A stretch of DNA of 64,000 nucleotides from Ligula intestinalis (lineage: Eukaryota; Platyhelminthes; Cestoda; Diphyllobothriidea; Diphyllobothriidae): the NCBI GenBank assembly GCA_036362985.1, contig JAYGXS010000003.1, forward strand, positions 86,033 to 150,032, read 5' to 3'. The notes beneath the pieces were generated by a model. That model had not been told where the DNA came from and searched no databases. It saw only the letters and a list, made by a program, of their open reading frames with translations. Of this stretch, positions 34,601 to 43,699 are shown piece by piece. Position 1 is the stretch's first letter; every line of letters starts with the position of its first letter. The translations under genes were made by a program, and so were the position numbers.

Positions 34601-35600
34601 AGTTAAAACTCAGTGTCCTTATGAAAGTCAGACAAATTTGGCCCAAATCACAAATTTTCGGACGCTGAGATGGAATCATGTGCGATTAGATTATTTCGCC
34701 TGTCTACGGACTTGTGATGTAAAAAGCGCAGTCGTCTAACGCTCTTTGTGGTTGAAGGCGAAGTCCGTGTTTGAGTTCATAAAATGTTTACCTAAGTCGT
34801 GAAACTTGTTTCTGACTGGGGGAGGAATAGATAAGCGGGGCTGTAAAATAAACTATTCTGTGGGACTATCACGTAACACTTCAGACTGGCGAGGATATTG
34901 GCTTTTGAATGCAGTTGTGGTTGACTGTCTGCGCAAACCATACTCAGTGGAGAAATACTACTTAAAAAGAATGTTTTTGCCACTGACATCGGATTTGCTC
35001 ATAAATTTAAATATTTTTTATAAATAATTTTCCCCAAAATATAGTTTCTTGCAGAGATGGCGTATATAAGGATTTATTTCTCAAAGTGCTTTATCCCAAA
35101 AACAGCATCGTCTCCTTTACTAAAACGGTTTTTCTTGTGGTTTTAAGCCTAGAATTTGTACGTGTTGCCACTAAGGTAAATTTGTCATTTCTTAAGCAGA
35201 AACTTTGCAGTGCCCATACAACGTTATGATGGGTATGGTCTATATTGTCTTCTTCTGGAGGAGCAACGAATAGAGATATCATCATACTTGAATGTTGATG
35301 CTAGTCTTAACAATTTCATTAGTAAACTGATTTTTTTCCGAAAGCGAAACCTTCCTGCAGTATAAACTGGAAAATAGGTGATTTGAGATCTAATGAGTCT
35401 AGAAAAGGGTACCTCAGACGAGTTTTCTAAAAAATTTATCTGAAGTACTTTTTTGAATCTAGTGTGATGTATTACAGGCAGCCGAAAAGAAATCCATTTA
35501 TAAGCAGACCTCCTGGCATTTCTGCAATTTTATTGAATTATTTTGCAGGAAGACTACTATGAAAAAACTTCTTAACCGATACTTCTTGAACGCAAGGCCG
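31660..35600. other. No recognised gene or element
   Basis: About 3.9 kb of AT-rich sequence. Short open frames occur, but none has a domain, a splice pair or codon-like composition that I can support. No long inverted or tandem repeats were seen. Confidence 0.5.
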
Positions 35601-35609
35601 TTTAAGAGT

Positions 35610-36060
35610 TGCAAAAATTCCCATCAGAGAATTCAGAAGACCAGTCTGGCCGACGTACGTGCACTTTCGATAAATTCTCTTCAGGCCAACATATTGATAC
35701 GAGAGGGGCCAATTTAAACAAGCTGTCGATAATGTAAGTCTTACTTCCGAGTGATCTACAAGGATCCATCAAATTATCCAAATTCCCTGGTTCAGCACCT
35801 GCTACAAAAAAGCAAAGCGACCGCTATCAGGTTGATGAAGCCGGCGTTGTGTTCGCAAAAGTACTTCACGCAAGCTTCACATCTGGTGTGGCCCGCAGTC
35901 ATTTATTGGTATGCGATCTAGTTGGCTCCGGCTTATAAGAAAAGACGAACATTATCGACCACTTTTTTTAAATTTTTTCCTCCCATATTAATGTATTGGT
36001 CTGAAGAGAATTTACGGAAAGTGCAAGTTCGCTCGCTAAATTAGTCTTCTGGAAAGGAGT
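35610..36060. repeat. Inverted pair of family C-like terminal sequences with hammerhead-like cores
   Basis: 35630-35700 and the reverse complement of 35985-36060 share CAGAAGAC, CGTGCACTTTC(C)GATAAATTCTCTTCAGGCCAA and CATATTGATA with few changes. Each carries CTGAAGA, a short segment, GAAA (minus strand 35665-35684; plus strand 36001-36020), as in the family C pLTRs. About 290 bp lie between, with no recognisable PLE coding sequence. Confidence 0.55.
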
Positions 36061-36834
36061 TTCATTCAATAAAATCGGTCACTGACGATAAGTAGGAAGG
36101 TGTAATTTCGCGGTATTTATAATTTCCTTTGTGTTCCATTTTTCACACCTTAAAGACACAATAGAAGCAGAATGTGAATTAAGTAAGGCCAGTATTTTCC
36201 GCAAAATCCCGGTTTATAGTAGGAGTCCCTTTTGTAAAGCATCTCGGCGGCTGCAGCGTTAAACATCCGGCACTAACTATCTGTGAAAAAATTGTGAATT
36301 GCTTCGAAATTGGCATCTTTTAAAGGAGGGTGTGTCGAACTCTGTGTCCAATATTACCATCTCTCGGTGACTAATGAGTTAAGCGCTTCCTTTAACGTAA
36401 GGCTTGTTGATTATCTTGCATACATTACCGGAGGTTCAACACTAGGCCAGAAATGGTACTGACGGTTTGATCCTAAAATAGGCTTTGAAGTCAAAAATAA
36501 CAATTGCTCGGCAGACATTGGTAAATTTATGATGTTAAGTCTACATCAAGTATGACCATCCCTCCAGGTTAAGCACTTAATAAGGGACCATTGCAGTCTT
36601 CCTATTCTATCCCCAGAACGCATTCGTTTTATCAGTTATTCGTGATCGTTTCAGCAACGAAATTTTAAAAAAACATGAACTAGATGGATGGCAGTGAGTC
36701 AGAGCTACTGCCCTATCAGCCTACCTTCTTCTCCAGCCAGCTGCAGCAATGTATGGCAAACTCTGTCCCGTGAACCACGTCCCTACCATAAATTATGTTG
36801 TAATTTGCCTTCACGAGATCGCATCACTGATTTA

Positions 36835-36919
36835 GGTGGTGGTAGTGGTGGTGGTGGTGGTGGTGGTGGTAATGGTGGTGGTGGTGGTGGTGGTGGTGGT
36901 GGTGGTTTGGGGGTGGTGG
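36835..36919 (+). repeat. (GGT)n microsatellite
   Basis: About 25 GGT triplets with a few interruptions (AGT, AAT, TTG). It translates to poly-glycine inside a 107-codon open frame (36688-37011) that otherwise shows no gene signal. Confidence 0.9.
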
Positions 36920-37534
36920 CAAATATGACAGCCATGGCCTATGGACGCGCACTTTTGAGTCCGTCATGGGTAGACCAGTCCCTAAGATTTTCAGTTAGTG
37001 TATCCTTATAGTTATATAGCTAGTTGGGTGTTACCCATGATAAAACTAACTGGATCGCCACGTTTTGTTTAATTGAGAGTCTGAGTCACAGAGACTGGAG
37101 AGACTAATCAGGCGACGCAGAGCTCTCCTAGATGTTTCACGGTGCTCCCCCCGGATGCCACCCACGCACATACATAAGCTTGTCCCCAACCTGCGAGAAA
37201 CAAAAGTCACTCGGACAGCTGGGCTCTAACCAAATAGTTTTCTGTGACTTCCGCTGAAGTCCCCTGCTGCGGAACCGCCCAGTCCTATAACGCTGTCTCA
37301 CTGAAGCTAGCTGAGGTGGCGGAAGTTTACAGGTTTGTCAGCACAGAGGATACTTTGACAAATACTAACCAGTTGATTGCAAATTATGGTTGCTGGAGGT
37401 ACATAGCACGAATAGTTCGGCAATATGCTCTCACACATACACACATACATCGACTACCAGTTATGTAGTTTCTATACATTTGAGAGATCGATTTGCAAAT
37501 AGTTTTACTGGTTTAACTGGGCGCGGCGCGTGAC

Positions 37535-37582
37535 GGGACTGAACGTTTCGGCAGGCTGCACAAAAAGATGCCTGAACTGGGT
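37535..37582 (-). ncRNA. Possible decayed hammerhead motif
   Basis: The minus strand reads CAGTTCAGGCATC, a loop, TGCC, GAAACGTTCAG. GGCA/TGCC could form stem II and GAAAC is intact, but the CTGANGA box reads GTTCA. It lies about 160 bp from the palindrome at 37739. Confidence 0.3.
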
Positions 37583-37814
37583 GATATCTGCAATTATTTA
37601 CACACGAAATTTGTCTGAAGATACCGTCAGTTAACAACAATTTAATCACTAACTGTGTGGCTCATTTCACCTGCAACTCCTCAAGGCATAATAACTACGA
37701 ATCATTAATATGCGAAAATTTTCGCGGTCCAGAGATAATTTTACCTTCATTTTCCCCAGAAGAGGAAGAAGAAGTGGAGGCGATTCCTGGGACCTGGTTA
37801 TAATTAAGCTGACG

Positions 37815-37844
37815 TTTCGGAAACTCTCTCGTCTCCATCGTCAG
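37815..37844 (-). ncRNA. Hammerhead ribozyme motif, left arm of palindrome
   Basis: On the minus strand CTGACGA (rc of 37838-37844) precedes stem II GAGAC/GTTTC around loop GAGAGA, then GAAA (rc of 37815-37818) and CGTCAGC. All core bases fit CUGANGA..GAAA. Confidence 0.8.
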
Positions 37845-37872
37845 AGCCAAATGGCAGGAAACGGACATGGCT

Positions 37873-37908
37873 CTGACGATGGAGACGAGAGAGTTTCTGA
37901 AACGTCAG
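37873..37908 (+). ncRNA. Hammerhead ribozyme motif, right arm of palindrome
   Basis: CTGACGA at 37873-37879, stem II GAGAC/GTTTC (five pairs, one G-U) with loop GAGAGA, GAAA at 37899-37902, then CGTC with predicted cleavage after C37906. ACGT is self-complementary, fitting a dimeric stem III. Confidence 0.8.
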
Positions 37909-37999
37909 CTTAATTATAACCAGGTCCCAGGATTCGCCTCCACTTCTTCTTACTCTTCTGGGGAAAATGAAGGTAAAACTATGAATCATGGTTGCAGTC

Positions 38000-40375
38000 T
38001 TAAACTAAATAGGCTAGCCTGTTTGGATTAGCTACTGTCGTCAACTGGTCTGTTAATAAAGCTTAGACATTGGTAAAATGGCATAACCGATAAAAAAATA
38101 AGGGAGAGTGGAATGGTAACTTTTTGTTTCTGAGCCGTTATCAGTCAGCCATACGCAGTCCCCGGGGTTTTGCAGCCTCAAGGAATCCAAAACCACAAAG
38201 TATTGATTGGAAGATGAACACCCTAACCGTTTAACTTCGGGTTCGTCCTCCTACCGATCACGGAGCGAACCAATTTCATCCCATTTTGCCCTGTGGCTCA
38301 TGTCTAGGCTCGACATCAGTCGCACAATCTAATCGAAAAGCCAGGGGAGATCGGGGTGGTTATAAATAACTTAATACCCGCCATCAGCCAACGATACCCG
38401 ACGAAACGTTTTTCAATCCCTATTAGCTTCTGTGGAATATTGCTGTTCAAAGTCTAGTCAACAGGCCGGGAGTTCAAACTTCGGGGATTGCAAAAGCTGG
38501 CATGGCCGGATTTTGGCGGAAACCAAGCCAGAACCATCGATTACAGTCTCTCCCCCATTTTTGTCGGTTAACTTTCCTGTTTGTTATCCAGAGATTTTAA
38601 AGACAATCCGATTTTCTGAAGAAAGCAACTGTGCATAAAGGAAATATTCTTTTTCCTTTATAGGTATCGCGATTGTTGCCAAGTGACGGAGTCAGCCAAT
38701 CCAGAGCGTTGGAGCAGAGATACATATGACTGTTATCAGGGGGTTGCGATAGCGTGAGCTTCACACCAAGTGCCGACTATGAAAGACGGACTCTCTGTAC
38801 CAACGCCTTTTGAGAAATGGGGAATTTGCGTCAAATTTAATTTATTCAAGACCTCACTTTTGCCACGGTTGAGCCAACTGCCCTTCGCGGTGGTAAGATT
38901 TAACTGTGGCAGACAGCCTTATCATCTACTTCACAAGTTACGTAATTAATCGGGGTAAATGTGGTTCAAATAACTACGTGTGCCTACTAGTCATTCGGTG
39001 GATCCTATATGAGGTTCTTAGGAAATCCTCCTTGGACTGATAACTTATTGTGTCTGAACTGAAGGTTTCTATATGTTGCAGTAGGCCCAGGTGTGATTGA
39101 CCTTTACGGCTACCGGTGGGGCCTTGATAACTAAGTTGACCAGAGCGTTGGGTATACTAAAACCGAACCTTTTCCAATTGGGTCAAATGCATCACTGAAA
39201 TCTGTCAAACCTCTGCAATCATAAATAAGGATACTTCAATTTCTATATCACGCGCCAAATTGACTCTCTAAAAAAGTATATAGTGACAAGCAGGCACAAA
39301 ATGATGAACCAATAGACAAATAAATTTCAAGGAAAGGCGTTCACTCCCATCAGATAATGATCAGGTACACTTTATTTATAGGGAGGTTCTGGTAGATTTA
39401 ACTAATTCCTCAGATTGAATTATCAAGAAATCTCGGCAACGGCGATGCGGTTCAAACTAACGAAAATAAGAGGGAAGCTTTAGTAGATTTTTTAGCCTTC
39501 ATATGGTTAAACTCAAGAAGGTACCACAGACTTCCCCTCTACGGCCGCCAGGTTTTCTCACAATGGGATCCAACAAATAATTTAGTTGACAAATTCGAGG
39601 GCCGAACCGATAAACATGTGTCTGAAATCTAGACCTAACTTTAAAACACTTACCTCAGACGCTTAACCAATCACGAACCCCTAACCCCCTAACTCTTACT
39701 GTAAACGCTAACCCTTTATCCTAACATATAATTTCTGGCCTAGCTCAAAGTCGCGCGTTGATCCTTCGAACGCCGTAACGCGGAATAAGTAACTAGACAG
39801 GGGGAAACTTAAGCCTATATGAATGACGCAAATAGGTATTTCTTAGAAGCAAAGACTTAGTAGGGCCCCATATAAGATCTTCACTTACTCATTAGCAAGC
39901 AGTTCAGACTGTTCTACCTACCAATATAAGGATATGCAAGCATCTTGAAAAATTTTGCGATATTTTTCCAACATGTAAAGTCTCAGTGACTTCGAAGTAA
40001 CGAAATGAGTTCTACAGACTTGACTGCAGTATATATAGCAGTCTCAAACTCTCTGCGGATTCTGTTCTGCATAAACACCTCATCAAGCAGAAGAGTTCAC
40101 TCTAAAGGCACGAAGTATATGCAGTGACCATCGGAATATCATCGATTTCCTTTTTGTCCGCTGTTGTATTCCCATTTAAATCAAATAGATGTGACCTCAA
40201 TATACATCCGTGTAACCAGTGTGAGCCGTCTTTATAATGGTTCTGCAAATTGGAGCCTCTGAAGGCCAAACGAAGGTGGTTCAGTTGGTGAACACAGCAT
40301 GAACGTTGAAGTACCAACGCAGGTGAGATATCCTGGAACTGATAAAAGTATTCATTTCATCATCACCGGAAAAGG
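38000..40375. other. No recognised gene; SINE-like traces
   Basis: Mostly featureless. A minus-strand SINE-tail remnant at about 38280-38345 (TTGTGCGACTGATGTCGAGCC) matches the family tail. A B-box-like GGGAGTTCAAACTTCGG lies at about 38467-38483. A patch with CCCTAA-like words at 39665-39725 is too irregular to call telomeric. Confidence 0.4.
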
Positions 40376-40380
40376 AAGAA

Positions 40381-40450
40381 GAAGGAGCAATTTGTAGGAC
40401 CAAGTTGTATTTGAGCTGATGTTTCAAAAGCCTTCTTGCTTCCATCGATT
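40381..40450 (-). ncRNA. Terminal unit with degenerate hammerhead, 5' side of family D PLE
   Basis: The minus strand reads ATCGATGGAAGC..GCTTTT, GAAAC (rc of 40421-40425), ATCAGC, then AATACAACTTGGTCCTACAAATTGC. Stem II (GAAGC/GCTTT) pairs, but the CTGACGA box is altered. It is the inverted counterpart of 43611-43690 on the other side of the element. Confidence 0.65.
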
Positions 40451-40645
40451 GGCACACTTAACAGAGCCATATACCTTCATCCAGCCTACCAAGCGCTCTG
40501 CAGAAGGTTAACATCTGCTCAAAACGGAACGGAGAAAGATACGCAGGGCCGACTGCCAGCAACGAAAATGGAAACGCTCAGGATGCATACAAGCGACATA
40601 ACGCACCTCATGGAAGCCCGCGCGAGCGCGCAAGTAATTCGATTT

Positions 40646-40843
40646 GATTAATTTTTAAACTGACTCAGGTTCCTTGCTGTTACCAGTAATTCTGTGAGAT
40701 TTACCATTCCTGTATGTGTCTTCGTTAGCATTCTTATGCAACGACAAGAAGCAGCTGATGAGCTGTCTCGAAATTTGTTGATATCAATGAATTCTGCTGT
40801 TTTCGCCTGTTTTCAATTTGTTCCGGGGAAAAACACCTTCAAA
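40646..40843 (+). repeat. pLTR of family D PLE, 5' copy
   Basis: Direct repeat of 43303-43500: 198 bp, same length, three substitutions seen by eye. It overlaps the first 50 codons of the polyprotein, as also occurs in the family C element. It contains CTGATGAGCTGTCTCGAAA at about 40756, which fits hammerhead boxes but has no good stem II. Confidence 0.9.
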
Positions 40844-43210
40844 TTTCTCAAACGGCACCTTCCCTTGGATATAATAAAGTCTCTGGATAGACTTTTAGAA
40901 TTGCGTTGCAAAATAACGAAGCACAATACACATATTAAATTTCTACAGAATTGCATTAATAACAAGGAATATCCAGTGGAATTCTACAAGGTCCTCCGTC
41001 GAGGAAAATTGCGTCCAACCATTAAAAATCTGGACCGCCTTGCACAATCAAGAATTGAAGACTTGGTGGCGCAAGTCTGTACCAACAAATGTCGCTTGGA
41101 TCAAGCAAAGCATGTTTTGGATAAGATAAGTTTCTACTGTTGGTTAATGTTCATGAAACATGCATGTATTATACAAAAGAAGACACGAGAGACTAACGGC
41201 CTTAAATTAAGGAAGACATTATGCAAGACATCTATTGGTGACAAATTTCCTCCGAACATAGATGAAATTATTCTCAATTTATCTGACATCAAACTTACTA
41301 AGCTTCAATCAGAGGCTTTATCACTAGGACTAGATTTTTGCGTTCCAAACAGGAGAATAAACCCAATAGAAATTGAGGCGCAATTTGAAGACCTAAATTC
41401 ACAGCTGGCAGATCTATTACCCAGATCCACTGGTGATGTGAACTGGGTGAAGGCAAAAATGGTCGACATTGCGCATCAGTACCGCAAAGCTCCAGTAACA
41501 CAACTGACACCACTGACTAAAGAACACATGGATGCTCTTTCTGCACTGAAACACAATGAAGAAATCACCATTTCCAAACCCGATAAAGGCCATGGAGTGG
41601 TCATCCTTAACCGAAAGGACTATGTAAGAAAAATGGAATCCATTTTAAGCGATCAGAGCAAATTTCGTCTAGAGACGTCAGCTAAAGAGGAAACTAAAGC
41701 AATAGAAAACTCTGCCAGGAAACTGATTAAACAATTGTCAGAAGATAATCTTATTGACTCCTCAACTGCGCTTTCCCTAAAGCCCAGAGGTACACATATT
41801 CCTAGACTATACGGACTCCCCAAAACTCACAAAAAGGATATACCTTTACGACCAATTCTCTCTATGTCCAATTCCCCCCAACATAGATTAGCACAATGGC
41901 TTGTAAAGGAAATAACGCCCATTCAATAACGGTTCTCCACTTACACTACGAAGGACACTTTTCAATTTATCGAGGACATCAAGCTTCAAAAAGTTACTGA
42001 TAAATTTATGATTTCACTAGACGTCGAATCACTATTTACAAATGTACCGCTGGACGAGACAATAGACATTATTTGTGCCCATGCGTCCGAAACACGCCTG
42101 TCACCTGCAATACTGCGCCAATTACTGTTATTCTGCACCAAAAATGTTCAATTTCTATTTAATGGACAACTTTACAGGCAAATTGACGGAGTAGCAATGG
42201 GCATTCCACTAGGGCCCACATTTGCGGATGTTTTCATGGATTATCTAGAAGAAAAAGCGTCTTCAAGACTTAACAATACAATCTTATACAGAAGATATTT
42301 GGATGAAATATTCACAATTGTTGATTCCAATGAAAAGGCTGATGACCTTCTTAAATTTATGAACACTTTACATCCTAAAATTAAATTTACAATGGAAACA
42401 GAGCAGCATAAAAAGCTCCCCTACCTAGACGTCCTCATGTTTAGAGAGGATGATGGTTCCATAAGGCGCTCGGTTTTCCACAAAAAGACCTGGAAAGGGC
42501 AATATCTACACTTCATGAGCTTCGTGCCAATTCAGTGGAAGCGTAATCTGGTACAGAACCTTTTTCAACGAGCAAGGAACATTTGCTCTAGTGAGACTCT
42601 ACCAGAAGAGCTTTCTCGTCTTAACTCAGCCCTACTCAACTGTGGCTACCCGGCACGCTTTATTCAAAAGTACAGCAATCCCCTACGGCCAAAATTTCTG
42701 GAACAGTCAGTTCCAAAAAAGCCCGTCATGATATCCTTACCATTCAAAGGTGACGACATTTCCAACACAATCAAGCGACGATTACGCTGTACGATAGAAA
42801 GGACCTACAACGCAGCAAAATTAGTCTTCTTAATTTCTACCAAAAGTATTCCATTAAAACGGCCAAAGGATGCTCTGCCATTGCACGCCACCTCCAATTG
42901 TGTTTACGAATTCACATGTAATTGCGGATGCTAATACATTGGGCGCACGCAAAGGCAACTCGCAGCCAGGGCCGCTGAGCACTTGCCTAATTGGCTTGTG
43001 AAGCAAGAAGACAGAATACCAAGGTCCTCCATTACCAAGCATCTATTAGACAGCGGTCATTCTGTCGACTTTAAAACAGCGTTTCGAGTACGTGTTCGGG
43101 CCCGAACAAACCGAATCCTGCGCTATTTAGAAGCTGCATACATACGGTGGGAGAAACCTGACCTATGCAAGCAGCTTGATCATGTCGTCAACCTCCAACT
43201 GCCCTGGTGA
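40694..43210 (+). mobile_element. Penelope-like element (family D), near-intact RT plus GIY-YIG polyprotein
   Basis: One frame of 839 codons with two premature TAA stops (41927-41929 and 42932-42934). In order: a coiled, basic N-terminal region, PDKGHGVVILNRKDY (about 41578), RLYGLPKTHKKDIPLRPILS (about 41808), RT motif A MISLDVESLFTNVP (42008), motif B RQIDGVAMGIPLGP (42177), motif C YLDEIF (42295), LPYLDVLMFREDDGSIRRSV, then the nuclease (CVYEFTCNCGC-stop-YIGRTQRQ). The nuclease closes with KHLLDSGHSVDFKTAFRVR and ends NLQLPW. Motif C has Glu where Asp is usual. Flanked by nearly identical pLTRs, it is a recent insertion. Confidence 0.95.
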
Positions 43211-43302
43211 TAGGCCATTAAATTTAATTTCCCACGTGTTTTCCTTTAACTTCTCCCATCCACTACTCCCCATATGTTGACTTAACGTTCCCGTCCTTTA
43301 TC

Positions 43303-43500
43303 GATTAATTTTTAAACTGACTCAGGTTCCTTGCTGTTACCAGTAATTCTGTGAGATTTACCACTCCTGTATGTGTCTTCGTTAACATTCTTATGCAACG
43401 ACAAGAAGCAGCTGATGAGCTGTCTCGAAATTTGTTGATATCAATGAATTCTGCTGTTTTCGCCTGTTTTCAATTTGTACCGGGGAAAAACACCTTCAAA
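43303..43500 (+). repeat. pLTR of family D PLE, 3' copy
   Basis: Direct copy of 40646-40843 with three substitutions. It starts about 90 bp after the polyprotein stop. Beyond 43500 the two flanks diverge. A hammerhead follows at 43614. Confidence 0.9.
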
Positions 43501-43613
43501 ATTCGAACAGCCACAAAAATCGATCGGTACAATCGACTGACACACAAGCATCAGACGTCAGGCTAGCGTTTGGACAAACTTACTGACACCAGCAGGAAAA
43601 CAGCAACCACGCT

Positions 43614-43650
43614 CTGACGATGGAACCGAGAAGGCTTTTGAAACGTCATC
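43614..43650 (+). ncRNA. Hammerhead ribozyme motif, 3' end of family D PLE
   Basis: CTGACGA at 43614-43620, stem II roughly GAACC/GGCTT with one mismatch, GAAA at 43640-43643, then CGTCATC. The downstream AATACAACCTGGTCCTACAAATTGC matches the inverted unit at 40381. Confidence 0.7.
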
Positions 43651-43699
43651 TAAAATACAACCTGGTCCTACAAATTGCTTTTTCTTCTTCCTCTTCCTT

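Larger units (their letters stand above)
37739..37978. repeat. Palindromic element of two inverted hammerhead-bearing ends
   Basis: Arms 37739-37849 and 37868-37978 are 111 bp each and complementary except for about three positions, separated by an 18-bp spacer. Each arm has the order hammerhead, TTAATTATAACCAGGTCCC, GGCG..CCTCCACTTCTTCTT, CTTCTGGGGAAAATGAAGGT. No coding sequence remains. The layout equals the two outer ends of a PLE joined after loss of the middle. Confidence 0.9.

Noticed and set aside
36688..37011. 107-codon open frame with a poly-Gly run
   Set aside because: The frame is kept open mainly by the GGT microsatellite. It has no start context, domain or splice evidence.
39660..39730. 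CCCTAA-like words suggesting an interstitial telomere repeat
   Set aside because: Only scattered AACCCCTAACC-type words without a regular six-base period.
40756..40774. Hammerhead in the family D pLTR (CTGATGAGCTGTCTCGAAA)
   Set aside because: The boxes fit, but stem II would have a single base pair, and the segment is also coding (AADELSRN). Probably coincidental.
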